Part shown: piece after piece, positions 8,677 to 16,423 of the stretch | How the letters are laid out: the number at the start of each line of letters is the position of its first letter | How positions within the stretch are numbered: the first letter of the stretch is position 1 | Assembly (NCBI GenBank): GCA_016783225.1 | Contig: JADHWZ010000010.1 | Span: 1 to 22,515 of the forward strand | Source: Dehalococcoidia bacterium | Lineage (GTDB): Bacteria > Chloroflexota > Dehalococcoidia > GIF9 > UBA5620 | DNA length: 22,515 nt | Direction: 5' to 3' | The notes under the pieces: generated by a model | Database searches by the model: none | What the model saw: only the letters and a program-made list of their open reading frames with translations | Told to the model about the DNA's origin: nothing | Translations under genes and position numbers: made by a program

Positions 8677-8681
8677 GGAGG
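8675..8681 (+). promoter_or_regulatory. Ribosome binding site deciding the rpoA TTG start
   Basis: GAGGAGG lies 4 nt before TTG 8686 and overlaps the rpsD stop. It is the strongest anti-Shine-Dalgarno match nearby. No ATG or GTG occurs before the conserved ARVECVES motif, so it supports a TTG start for rpoA. Confidence 0.7.
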
Positions 8682-8685
8682 CTTC

Positions 8686-9738
8686 TTGGCTGGGTTATCG
8701 TTAGCAAGAGTAGAGTGTGTTGAAAGCACCGAAACGTACGGTCGTTTTGTTGCTGAACCTCTGGAGAGAGGGTGGGGAGTTACCTTGGGCAATAGCCTGC
8801 GCCGGGTGCTTCTGAGTTCCTTGTCAGGTGCTGCCATTATTTGGGTTGAGATTGAAGGTATTCAGCATGAGTTCTCAACCATCCCGCATGTCAAGGAGGA
8901 CACCACAGACTTCCTCCTGAATGTCAGGGCAGTTCGCATTCGTCCACTTTCCCAACGCCCTGGCAAGTTGAGTCTGGAGGTTGAGGGAGAGGGGCAAGTC
9001 TGTGCTGCCGATATTAGGACGTCGGCAGATTTTGAAATTGCTAACCCTGAGCTTCATTTGGCTACCTTGGACTCCCCAGAAGCCAGGCTCAGTGTCGAGT
9101 TCAATGTGGAGCTGGGCAGAGGGTATGTGCCGGCCGGCTCCAGCGATGGTCTACCGATCGGGGCCATTCCTATAGATGCCATCTTTACCCCGGTGCGCAA
9201 AGTCGACTACTCACTGGAGCCTAGCAGCCTCGGGGAGGGGAGCAACCAAGAAAAGCTCACCTTTGAAGTCTGGACTGATAGCACTTTATCGCCGACTGAG
9301 GCAGTCACTCATAGCGCTGCTATTCTGATAGAGCAGTTTTCCTGTTTCCGAGAATTGGCCAAGGCTCTTGTGGAAGAAGGGGGAGAATTGGCTTGGCAAG
9401 GGCTAATTCCCCCAGAGCAGTACAATATGCCAATAAACCAGCTAAATATATCAACTCACACCTACAATAGTCTGAGAAGAGGCGGCTTCACCACGTTGGG
9501 CCAGGTTTTGGAAAAAGGCATAGAAGGTCTGTGTGCCCTGGCCGGCTTTGGCGCCAAATCCAGAGACGAGGTTGAGATGGCTCTCAGGGGCCTCGACCTG
9601 CCTTTTGTGCCTGAGGCGAAAGACAAAAAGAAGAAGAAGGAATCAGCGTCTTCGGCATCTTCAGAGGGGGAAGACAATTCAAATCCCGAAGGGATGATAA
9701 CGGATGAGACATCGGATAGCCGGGCGGAAACTGAGTAG
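8686..9738 (+). CDS. rpoA: DNA-directed RNA polymerase subunit alpha
   Basis: A 350-residue alpha subunit. The N-terminal dimerisation domain has [42 protein letters not shown], and the C-terminal DNA/regulator-binding domain (about residues 248-310) has [29 protein letters not shown] and [12 protein letters not shown]. The last 35-40 residues are a Lys then Ser/Glu/Asp-rich tail not seen in enteric homologues, making the protein longer than the usual 315-330. The start is TTG with a strong ribosome site. The tail overlaps rplQ by 35 nt, so the tail's DNA also encodes the rplQ N-terminus. Confidence 0.97.
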   Translation: MAGLSLARVECVESTETYGRFVAEPLERGWGVTLGNSLRRVLLSSLSGAAIIWVEIEGIQHEFSTIPHVKEDTTDFLLNVRAVRIRPLSQRPGKLSLEVEGEGQVCAADIRTSADFEIANPELHLATLDSPEARLSVEFNVELGRGYVPAGSSDGLPIGAIPIDAIFTPVRKVDYSLEPSSLGEGSNQEKLTFEVWTDSTLSPTEAVTHSAAILIEQFSCFRELAKALVEEGGELAWQGLIPPEQYNMPINQLNISTHTYNSLRRGGFTTLGQVLEKGIEGLCALAGFGAKSRDEVEMALRGLDLPFVPEAKDKKKKKESASSASSEGEDNSNPEGMITDETSDSRAETE

Positions 9739-10057
9739 ACCCACAGCGCACCGGTGGGCTTTGTACCGCAACTTGGTGGCTGATTTGTTCAGATATGAGA
9801 AGATTGTCACCACTGAGGCTAAGGCCAAGGAAGTCCAGGGGCTGGCGGAGAAGATGATTACTTTGGGGAAAGAGGGCAGCATTTCTTCTCGGCGCCGGGT
9901 CTTGGCCTTCGTTACGGATAAGAAGCTTGTTGACAAGATTTTCAACCAGCTCGCCCCAAGGTACGTAGAGCGTCCCGGGGGTTATACACGACTGGTCAAG
10001 TTAGGGCCGAGGCTGGGTGATGGGGCACCTATGACCCAACTTGAGATGGTGGAATAA
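9704..10057 (+). CDS. rplQ: 50S ribosomal protein L17
   Basis: A 117-residue L17 at the exit-tunnel side of the 50S. Diagnostic N-terminus [43 protein letters not shown], then the C-terminal [33 protein letters not shown]. The start is ATG 9704, inside the 3' end of rpoA in another frame. Because MRHR is universal in L17, the 35-nt overlap is real rather than a start error. It lacks any long C-terminal extension. Confidence 0.97.
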   Translation: MRHRIAGRKLSRPTAHRWALYRNLVADLFRYEKIVTTEAKAKEVQGLAEKMITLGKEGSISSRRRVLAFVTDKKLVDKIFNQLAPRYVERPGGYTRLVKLGPRLGDGAPMTQLEMVE

Positions 10058-10073
10058 CAGGCTGCCTTGGCTA

Positions 10074-10850
10074 GTGAAGCACTTTAACGGTTTCAACAAG
10101 ATTGTTCTCGTTGTGGAGTACGATGGCAGCGACTATCACGGATTTCAGTGGCAAGCTAACTTGCGCACTGTTCAAGCTGAGCTGGAACAGGCCTTAGGGA
10201 GGGTTACCGGGGAGAATAGCCGCATTGTAGCAGCCAGTCGGACTGATACCGGTGTGCATGCTAGAGGGCAAGTCGTTAGCTTTCGGACTGAATCTGCCTT
10301 GCCCCCGCAGGGGTTTGTGAGAGCTCTGAATCACTATTTGCCGAGCGACATTGCGATCAAGGGCGCTTGTAGAGCAGGTACAGACTTCGATGTCAGGCGG
10401 GATGCCTTGAGCCGGGAGTATGATTACTACATCTTGAATGGTACAACTCGGTCGCCTTTGGCCAGAGGTTTTGCCTACTTGGTGGCCGGTGAATTGAATA
10501 TTAGAACGATGAATAAGGTGTGTCGGTTTCTCGAAGGTGAGCACGATTTTGCCTCTTTCGTGACCTCTTTGGGTAAGCTAAGGAGCACAGTCCGTACTGT
10601 CCACAAAGCCAAGGTGACAAGACAGAACGACTTGGTTACCTTTCATATGGTTGCCAATTCCTTTCTGCCTCATCAGGTACGCAATACTCTAGGCTTGCTA
10701 ATCAGGGTGGGGTTAGGGAAAGTGGCACCCAAGGAGTTCCACAGGATCATGAGGGCAAGGACGTTGGGCTTGGCTGGGCCGACCGCTCCATCCCATGGCC
10801 TATGTCTTACCAAAGTCAACTACCCCAGGAGTTTGGAGCTAGCAGCATGA
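10074..10850 (+). CDS. truA: tRNA pseudouridine(38-40) synthase TruA
   Basis: A 258-residue TruA, converting uridines 38-40 of the tRNA anticodon arm to pseudouridine. The catalytic Asp is D58 in the [16 protein letters not shown] motif. The N-terminal [17 protein letters not shown] and the C-terminal [20 protein letters not shown] blocks are diagnostic. The start is probably GTG 10074, which follows the rplQ stop; a TTG at 10041 overlapping rplQ would add 11 non-conserved residues. The stop overlaps the rplM start (ATGA). The order rplQ-truA-rplM-rpsI is common in Firmicutes and Chloroflexi. Confidence 0.95.
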   Translation: MKHFNGFNKIVLVVEYDGSDYHGFQWQANLRTVQAELEQALGRVTGENSRIVAASRTDTGVHARGQVVSFRTESALPPQGFVRALNHYLPSDIAIKGACRAGTDFDVRRDALSREYDYYILNGTTRSPLARGFAYLVAGELNIRTMNKVCRFLEGEHDFASFVTSLGKLRSTVRTVHKAKVTRQNDLVTFHMVANSFLPHQVRNTLGLLIRVGLGKVAPKEFHRIMRARTLGLAGPTAPSHGLCLTKVNYPRSLELAA

Positions 10851-11296
10851 AGACCTATTCGACTAGAGCCAGGGACGTCGAACACCGGTGGCACGTTGTT
10901 GACGCTTCTGAGCAAACGCTGGGCAGGCTTGCTTCTCAAATAGCGACCTTGCTCATGGGCAAGCATAAGGCAATATATGTGCCCTATCTTGATACCGGTG
11001 ACTATGTCATTGTGCTCAACGCGGCCAAGGTCAGAGTAACCGGGAAGAAAGCCAAGCAGAAAGTCTATTACCGCCACTCTGGATACCCGGGCGGCATAAA
11101 AGCCACGACTTTTGAACAGATGCTTGCTGTTCATCCCACCAGAGTGATTGAGCACGCGGTCAGAGGGATGTTGCCCCATAATCGGTTGGGTAGAGCCATG
11201 TTCAAGAAACTCAAGGTCTACGCCGGGGATAGCCATCCTCATCAGGCTCAAATCGCCGGTGCGAAAGTAACTGTGGAAGGGAGTGCCAGCTCGTGA
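10847..11296 (+). CDS. rplM: 50S ribosomal protein L13
   Basis: A 149-residue L13, an early 23S rRNA binder. Landmarks are [67 protein letters not shown] and [27 protein letters not shown] 10847 overlaps the truA TGA by 4 nt. An ATG 45 nt upstream lies within truA and adds a non-conserved leader, so it is not used. Its own TGA overlaps the rpsI GTG. Confidence 0.97.
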   Translation: MKTYSTRARDVEHRWHVVDASEQTLGRLASQIATLLMGKHKAIYVPYLDTGDYVIVLNAAKVRVTGKKAKQKVYYRHSGYPGGIKATTFEQMLAVHPTRVIEHAVRGMLPHNRLGRAMFKKLKVYAGDSHPHQAQIAGAKVTVEGSASS

Positions 11297-11688
11297 CTAC
11301 TCAAACCTATGACCGTGGCACAGGCAAGCGTAAGTGCGCTATAGCTCAAGTAAAGCTCTTTTCGGGCAGGGGGGAGATTATTGTCAATGGTAAGCCTTAT
11401 CAGGAGGTTTTCCCCCGCTATGAACACCGCCGCACTATCGAGCACCCATTCGTGGCTACTGATACCGTGGGCAAGTTCAATGTTGAGGTCAAAGTGAATG
11501 GCGGTGGCATCAGTGGGCAGGCTGACGCCATTCGCCACGGGATTGCCCGTGCCCTAGTTAAGGCTAACGAGCAGTTCAAGCCGCTCTTGCGCCAGGAAGG
11601 TCTGCTGACTCGCGATTCTCGGGTCAAAGAGCGCAAGAAATACGGACTCAAGCGCGCCCGCAAAGCACCTCAATACACGAAGCGATGA
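11293..11688 (+). CDS. rpsI: 30S ribosomal protein S9
   Basis: A 131-residue S9, whose C-terminal Lys-Arg tip (QYTKR) reaches P-site tRNA. It has the family motifs [25 protein letters not shown], the [21 protein letters not shown] block and the [24 protein letters not shown] end. The start is GTG 11293, overlapping the rplM TGA by 4 nt. It is the last gene of the ribosomal block. No clear intrinsic terminator follows it. Confidence 0.97.
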   Translation: MTTQTYDRGTGKRKCAIAQVKLFSGRGEIIVNGKPYQEVFPRYEHRRTIEHPFVATDTVGKFNVEVKVNGGGISGQADAIRHGIARALVKANEQFKPLLRQEGLLTRDSRVKERKKYGLKRARKAPQYTKR

Positions 11689-12099
11689 AGCTTTTGAGCT
11701 GGCCAGTCCAAATGTCTTTGTGATTCCCTGGGTTGTAGTCAGTCTGAGATATCGGGGCGCTCGCCAACTGGCTGACTTCAGTCTGACCCAAGTTCTGCAA
11801 TCCCTCGACGAAAAACGCTTTTTTGAACGCGCGTTTGGCCGTGCGGCAATGGCCTCGCACCACATCCTGTCTCGTCAAACCCGAATTCGTAGCTAACAAC
11901 AGAATGCTCCGCTTCCCACCAAGAAGCTATATTGTAGAACTTCGGCCAAAGTGCGCAGCGTCAATCAGTGAGAACAGGTGCAAGAAGCTCACATTGTGGG
12001 TGGACCGGTGAATTGCAGCATGTCCGTTGGTCAATGCAGAGTCAGATCGCTTTGTCGCTTACGGTCGTCCCACAGGCAGTCTGCTTGATTCCTTTGGCC

Positions 12100-12170
12100 T
12101 CGCCTGAGCTTCTTCGGGATCCTTCACTTCGTTCAGAGCAGGCCTTGGAAAGATAGCTCCCGGTCATTGC
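12100..12170. repeat. Possible decayed dispersed intergenic repeat
   Basis: The stretch GGGATCCTTCACTTCGTTC (12117-12135), followed by GGTCATTGCGACGG (about 12163-12176), resembles the GGATCCTTC/TTCGTTCAG and GTCATTGCGAGG modules of small palindromic repeats scattered through many Dehalococcoidia-like genomes. Only fragments match, so this is read as a remnant. No second copy lies in the window to confirm it. Confidence 0.3.
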
Positions 12171-12272
12171 GACGGTAACCAAGCACTCTCACCAGGACAT
12201 AGCAAAGTGAGGCCTTCAGCTGCAGAGCCCACGGAGTGAGGTATCGAGCTCGGTACTTCGAAAACCACTCAT

Positions 12273-12301
12273 TTGAGGCCCACAAGCATTAACGGTACAA
12301 T
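12273..12301 (+). promoter_or_regulatory. Promoter abutting the PKD lipoprotein start
   Basis: The -35 box TTGAGG (12273-12278), a 17-bp spacer and the -10 box TACAAT (12296-12301). The ATG at 12309 is only 8 nt beyond the -10 box, so the transcript would begin at or within a base or two of the start codon and be leaderless or nearly so. A weak G-run (12304-12307) is the only Shine-Dalgarno candidate. Confidence 0.5.
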
Positions 12302-12308
12302 TTGGGGT

Positions 12309-12965
12309 ATGCATAGGTTTTTCTTGCTGGTCTTGGCGTTACTCCTGTTGGTGGCGGGCTGCGCCGGCAGCCCGCCACCTATTGCCGCTTCAGCGCCGGC
12401 GGCGGATTTTGAAGCTAATCCTCGTGAAGGACTGGCTCCTTTGGTCGTTTCCTTCGCTGACCTGTCTACAGGTGATGTTACTCATTGGCACTGGGACTTC
12501 GGCGACGGGCAGTTCAGTGCCGAACCGGAGCCTGACCATACTTATGCTTCAGCTGGAGACTATACCGTTTCGCTGGCAGTAATGGGCCCTGGGGGCAGCG
12601 ATGTGAAGACGGAAGTCAATTATGTAGAAGTCAGGCACGAAGTTATCAACTGGGAGGAGGCAGGCAGCTATATCGGGCAGAAGATGGTCGTCGAGGGAAT
12701 TGTTGTTGGTACATACTACCATGAAAGCGGGAGAGGCGAGCCCACATTCCTCGATTTCCACAAGCCATATGAAGGCTATTTCAAGTGCGTAATCTGGGGT
12801 AGCGATAGGGGAAAGTTCGTAAAAGAGTTTCCACCCAATCCGGAGACCTATTTCCTGGACAGGCGTGTTCGTGTGGCCGGCCTGGTCGAGGAATACCCCG
12901 AAGGCTCAGGTGTGCCGGAGATAATTCTCAGCGACCCATCTCAGATAGAGGTTGTCGAAGAATAG
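12309..12965 (+). CDS. Lipoprotein with PKD domain and OB-fold-like domain
   Basis: A 218-residue surface lipoprotein. Residues 1-17 are a lipoprotein signal, with lipobox LVAGC and lipidated C18. Residues about 32-108 form a PKD domain (FEANPREGLAPLVVSFADLS, WDFGDG, HTYASAGDYTVSLAV), an Ig-like extracellular fold. Residues about 112-218 have the rhythm of an OB-fold (IGQKMVVEGIVVGTYY, FKCVIWGSDRGKF, DRRVRVAGLVEEY, PEIILSDPSQIEVV), as in nuclease-associated and stand-alone OB modules. ATG 12309 puts the signal peptide at the N-terminus; an upstream TTG at 12273 adds 12 residues and is not favoured. It sits 295 nt upstream of the LTD/caspase operon and probably belongs to the same surface functions. 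Exact role unknown. Confidence 0.8.
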   Translation: MHRFFLLVLALLLLVAGCAGSPPPIAASAPAADFEANPREGLAPLVVSFADLSTGDVTHWHWDFGDGQFSAEPEPDHTYASAGDYTVSLAVMGPGGSDVKTEVNYVEVRHEVINWEEAGSYIGQKMVVEGIVVGTYYHESGRGEPTFLDFHKPYEGYFKCVIWGSDRGKFVKEFPPNPETYFLDRRVRVAGLVEEYPEGSGVPEIILSDPSQIEVVEE

Positions 12966-13179
12966 CTGAGCCCGCCGTCAGGGCCACTGCCTGAAGATAG
13001 CAGAGACACAATCTGGCGAAATCGCTTCCCTTTGAACTTCCTCTTGTGAGGCTGCCACATTCGTCGGCCCTCATTTCGCCCCGAAAGCGCAATACGACTG
13101 GTGACTTCGGGCAACTATCGTGTTGGCAGGATGCAATTTCAAGGACTAAAGTCCTAGTTATAGGGTTACTTATTGGTGA

Positions 13180-13207
13180 TTCATTGAGCACTGCCGTGGC
13201 GTATACT
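13180..13207 (+). promoter_or_regulatory. Possible promoter of the LTD/caspase operon
   Basis: TATACT (13202-13207) is a good -10 box. The best -35 candidate is TTCATT (13180-13185), 16 bp upstream, and is weak. It would give a 5' leader of about 47 nt before ATG 13261. The remaining sequence between 12,966 and 13,260 shows only a short palindrome, AGGACTAAAGTCCT (13142-13155), and no gene. Confidence 0.35.
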
Positions 13208-13260
13208 ATTCTTGCCAGAGGAGAAAACGAAGACGGTTTCCTAAAGGCGGACAGCCTGAC

Positions 13261-14736
13261 ATGCAAAACAAAGCCGGGAGATACTCTATTATCGTTATCG
13301 CACTGCTTTTCCAACTGTCTGGCTGGGTCGTAGGGTGCGGCCAGTCTGCATCAAGTCCACCGCCACCTGTGCCACCTGAGGAGCCACCTCCTGCTAGTGA
13401 CAGTGAGCCGCAGCAGCAATTGCAGCCAGTTGACGAGGCTGCGGATGGAGACGAATGGAACTCGGTCGAAACCTTCGCCGGTGAAGGTAATGAAATCACA
13501 CGGCCGTTTCACATATCTGGTACAGAGTGGCGTGTTACCTGGAGGGTAGACGCCGAAGACCCTGATTACGCTGCTTTTGACCTCTTCATTTATCCTGAAG
13601 GCACGCATAGTATGTTTACAGATAGGATTTCGTACTCAGGCGGTAGCACTGGCGACACTGTCTATATATATGAAGGTGGACAAGATTACTACATCAAGGT
13701 CATTGCTGCCAATTTACGCGGTTGGAACATTAGAGTAGATGACTATGCTACCAAGATACCCCTCTCCCCTGTTCAAATAACTCATATTTATCACAAAGGT
13801 ACGGTTGAGACGACGGAATCTGAGGAGGGAGGCTGTTTTGAAATCAACGAACTTGATGAATATGTGGAGATTAGGAACCTGAGCTACTGCTCTCAAGACA
13901 TAAGCGGCTGGGTGCTGAAGAACATAACCAAAGGATATCCCTTATTCACTTTCCCGAGCTACACGATGGCTCCAGGTGAAATCATCGCAGTTTATACGGA
14001 CGAGTTACATTGGCTGCCGCAGCAACTGCAAAGCCGGTTGGCAGGTTACGTTCAAGCAAGATATGATATGTCCTGCGAGAGGAACTATCCGTGTATGTTC
14101 GTCCCTTCTGAACCAGGAGGCTTCACTTTTTCCTATTGCTCTGGTGATATTTGGGATAACGAGGAGCCTGATACAGCCGTGTTGTATAATGCCGAAGGGC
14201 AGGAGGTATCGAGAAAGAGCTATACGGTGCCGACCGTCGAAGAGCGCTGTCCCGTTCAAATAACTAATATTCATTATAAAGGTACACTGTGCCTGCTGCA
14301 ACCAGACGATGGCGGTGGTTCGGAAAGGGTCGAAATTGATGAATATGTGGAGATCAGGCACCTTGGCGGATACCCCCAAGAGACGGACAGCTGCTTTCAA
14401 GATTTGAACCCTGACCAGCGCGTTCAGGATATGAGCGGTTGGGTGCTGAAGAACATAACCAAAGGATATCCCTTGTTTACTTTCCCCCTCGGCTTCCGCT
14501 TGTTCCCAGGAGAAATCATTCGAATTTACACGCACCCGGTTCATCCTGAGTTCGTTTATGCCGATGAGTTCCATATCCGGTCATCAGGCCTCAGCTTTAA
14601 CTATGCCCCCGGTGACCTTTGGGATAACGAGGAAGCTGATACAGCCGTGCTGTATAACACACAAGGGGAGGAGGTCTGTAGAAATAGCTATAGAGTCCCG
14701 ACTCACCGCTGGGCTCCAGCGAATGTGTACCAGTAA
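13261..14736 (+). CDS. Lipoprotein with two lamin-tail domains (unit 1)
   Basis: A 491-residue secreted lipoprotein. It has a signal peptide with lipobox VVGC (C26), then a Pro/Ser/Gln-rich stalk (about 30-60). A beta-rich domain at about 65-162 (EWNSVETFAGEGNEIT, WRVTWRVDAE, EGGQDYYIKVIAAN) resembles pre-peptidase C-terminal modules. Two lamin-tail domains follow, LTD1 at about 170-325 and LTD2 at about 331-480. Each has VQIT-I-YKGT, DEYVEIRNL, SGWVLKNITKGYPLFTFP, PGEII-IYT and GDxWDNEExDTAVLYN. Bacterial LTDs are usually extracellular and often travel with hydrolases. The start is ATG 13261, with AAAGGCGG upstream. The stop overlaps or closely precedes the caspase-like gene, so the two are co-translated. 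It is paralogous to the lipoprotein at 16424. Ligand unknown. Confidence 0.85.
   Translation: MQNKAGRYSIIVIALLFQLSGWVVGCGQSASSPPPPVPPEEPPPASDSEPQQQLQPVDEAADGDEWNSVETFAGEGNEITRPFHISGTEWRVTWRVDAEDPDYAAFDLFIYPEGTHSMFTDRISYSGGSTGDTVYIYEGGQDYYIKVIAANLRGWNIRVDDYATKIPLSPVQITHIYHKGTVETTESEEGGCFEINELDEYVEIRNLSYCSQDISGWVLKNITKGYPLFTFPSYTMAPGEIIAVYTDELHWLPQQLQSRLAGYVQARYDMSCERNYPCMFVPSEPGGFTFSYCSGDIWDNEEPDTAVLYNAEGQEVSRKSYTVPTVEERCPVQITNIHYKGTLCLLQPDDGGGSERVEIDEYVEIRHLGGYPQETDSCFQDLNPDQRVQDMSGWVLKNITKGYPLFTFPLGFRLFPGEIIRIYTHPVHPEFVYADEFHIRSSGLSFNYAPGDLWDNEEADTAVLYNTQGEEVCRNSYRVPTHRWAPANVYQ
13909..14474 (+). repeat. 35-bp exact direct repeat marking the internal LTD duplication
   Basis: Positions 13909-13943 and 14440-14474 are identical over 35 bp (begin TGGGTGCTGAAGAACATAAC, end TATCCCTT). 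They encode the same WVLKNITKGYPL core in LTD1 and LTD2. A third, shorter match (TGGGTGCTGAAGAACAT) lies near 17072 in the unit 2 lipoprotein. Flanking LTD sequence is more diverged than this core. Confidence 0.9.
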
Positions 14737-14758
14737 GCGAGCAAACCTGGGTAAGGCG

Positions 14759-16414
14759 ATGTTCAAGAAAGCCCTCTTTGTGGTCTTCTTTGGCACGCTG
14801 CTGGCTGGATTGTTGATGGCAGCTGAACCGCAAATGCCAGTGTATGCTGAAGAGTCTGAGCCGGAGTGCTGGGCTATCATAGTTGGGGTGGCGCATTACG
14901 CATCTTCTGTTTGCTGGGAGGATGAGGAGGGAAACTTGGTTTGTGACAGCGATTTGAAGTATGCCGATGACGATGCACAAGACCTCTACGAACTATTGGC
15001 CTCTATTTGGGGTGAAGACCACATCGAGCTACTGCTGGATAGTCAAGCAAGCAAGGTGGGTATCTACTACGCAATCAAGCGGCTAACAGCCAAGGCGGAT
15101 AATAATGACACCGTGCTCCTTTATTTCTCTGGGCACGGCTTTAGGCTAGAGTACATGGCTTACCAAGAGTGGCTAGGGATTTGGGACTCTACGATAGGAA
15201 ACTGGGACTACATAACGTCCACAACTTGGCAAACATCCAACACGATGATATGGCAAGACCGCCATTTAGTCGGCCCGGGATACATTTGCCCCTTCGATAG
15301 CGGACAATCACTTTCATGGGACTACGACTATGAAATATCAGCTGCTGACCTGGCTTGCTGGCTGGACATGCTGGATTCAGAAAAAACCGTCATTATCCTG
15401 GACTCATGTTTCGCTGGTTCCTTAAGCACGGAGCTCAACGAGGATGGACGGGTGGTACTGATGGCTTGCCAGCCAGACGAAGGGTCTTTAGAGTCCTGTG
15501 AACTTGAACACGGCGTTTTTTCGCATTACATCTTGCAAGCCCTTAGCAATTTTGATGCTGCTGATACCAACCGTGATTATGAACTCTCCGCCGAGGAAGT
15601 ATTTAGCTATGCCGAGCCCAGGAGCGTAGACGAAACTATAACTTGCGACAACGCAACTGTGACCATAGACGAAATCGCAAGTAATGCAATGCTCTGGCCG
15701 GGGTGGTGGCAGGAGTGGACCTCTACTTGTGACGACGTTACCGTAACTGCAGATGGAACCGTAATTGGCCACAATGTAACTGTATCAAAAGGGGATGTAC
15801 AGCATCCTTTGCTTTCCGACCGCCATTTGGAGGAACTCAGCCTGCTTATGAAGGTCGCTTTTCATACGACTGCTGATTTACCACCTGACACCACAGTTTT
15901 GACCTTGGATGGAGAGCCGTACCTATTGGGAGAGTTGCCTGCATCATTCACCTGGGCGCCTGGCTCAGTCCATACTTTCGACATCCCTTCTCAAATGTAT
16001 ACTGAAAAGGGAACGAGGCTTGTCTTCACCTCGTGGGATGATGAAGATACGTCAGTTTCAAGGGCGATTTCGCACGGTGGAGAGTACGCTGCAGACTATA
16101 GAACCCAATACCAGCTGACCGTTGAGTCAGTCCATGGGAACCCCAACGGAGGGGGCTGGTATGATTCGGGCGAAGCCGCTCATATCTCGGTATCTTCTCC
16201 TACAGGAATAGTAATAAGGCGATTCTTCGCAGGCTGGAGTGGGGATTTCGTTGGAACCGAAGCAAGCGCCTCGTTGACTATGGATGGGCCAAAGACAATT
16301 ACAGCAAACTGGCGGGCTGACTACTTACGGCTCTATATACTGATAGCTGGCGTTACGGCGTCACTGGGAGCGACTACAGGCACATACATACGCTCGAGAA
16401 GGAGAGCATCTTAG
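14759..16414 (+). CDS. Secreted membrane-anchored caspase-like (C14) protease, dyad intact
   Basis: A 551-residue protein with a Sec signal peptide (1-30, cleavage likely after VYA). The C14 domain at about 36-290 has ECWAIIVGVAHY, DLKYADDDAQDLYELL, the catalytic His H126 in YFSGHG, and the catalytic Cys C217 in VIILDSCFAGS (codon TGT 15407-15409). D215 occupies the S1-pocket position that gives metacaspases Arg/Lys specificity. Residues 269-280 form an EF-hand-like loop (D-x-N-x-D...S-x-x-E). Two divergent InlB/Flg_new-type repeats follow at about 375-520 (FTSWDDED..., FAGWSGDF...TITANWRADY), then a C-terminal TM helix (about 524-543) and RSRRR. The protease would face outside. ATG 14759 fits the signal peptide; ATG 14723, overlapping the preceding lipoprotein by 14 nt, is an alternative (12 more residues). 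Substrate unknown. Confidence 0.87.
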   Translation: MFKKALFVVFFGTLLAGLLMAAEPQMPVYAEESEPECWAIIVGVAHYASSVCWEDEEGNLVCDSDLKYADDDAQDLYELLASIWGEDHIELLLDSQASKVGIYYAIKRLTAKADNNDTVLLYFSGHGFRLEYMAYQEWLGIWDSTIGNWDYITSTTWQTSNTMIWQDRHLVGPGYICPFDSGQSLSWDYDYEISAADLACWLDMLDSEKTVIILDSCFAGSLSTELNEDGRVVLMACQPDEGSLESCELEHGVFSHYILQALSNFDAADTNRDYELSAEEVFSYAEPRSVDETITCDNATVTIDEIASNAMLWPGWWQEWTSTCDDVTVTADGTVIGHNVTVSKGDVQHPLLSDRHLEELSLLMKVAFHTTADLPPDTTVLTLDGEPYLLGELPASFTWAPGSVHTFDIPSQMYTEKGTRLVFTSWDDEDTSVSRAISHGGEYAADYRTQYQLTVESVHGNPNGGGWYDSGEAAHISVSSPTGIVIRRFFAGWSGDFVGTEASASLTMDGPKTITANWRADYLRLYILIAGVTASLGATTGTYIRSRRRAS

Positions 16415-16423
16415 GAGTCTTTA

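Larger units (their letters stand above)
11689..12308 (+). other. 620-nt intergenic region without a convincing gene
   Basis: It separates the ribosomal operon from the surface-protein locus. Open frames on both strands are short, unlike any family I recognise, or overlap rpsI backwards. It contains a 9-bp direct repeat TCAGTCTGA (11739-11747 and 11778-11786), a probable decayed dispersed repeat near 12,100-12,170, and a promoter at 12273-12301. No tRNA cloverleaf or clear rho-independent terminator is seen. Confidence 0.6.

Noticed and set aside
11648..11899. Minus-strand open frame (83 codons) after rpsI
   Set aside because: It overlaps the rpsI 3' end backwards, lacks a good ribosome site, and its protein resembles no family; likely chance.
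13142..13155. Palindrome AGGACTAAAGTCCT as a REP-like element or terminator
   Set aside because: A single short copy with a 2-nt loop and no T run; no partner copy in the window.
12966..13260. Open frames on both strands between the PKD lipoprotein and the LTD lipoprotein
   Set aside because: They overlap neighbouring genes in shadow frames and encode no recognisable domain or signal peptide.
14558..14758. Upstream in-frame ATG at 14558 extending the first caspase-like protein by 67 residues
   Set aside because: It lies deep inside the LTD lipoprotein in another frame and would bury the signal peptide.
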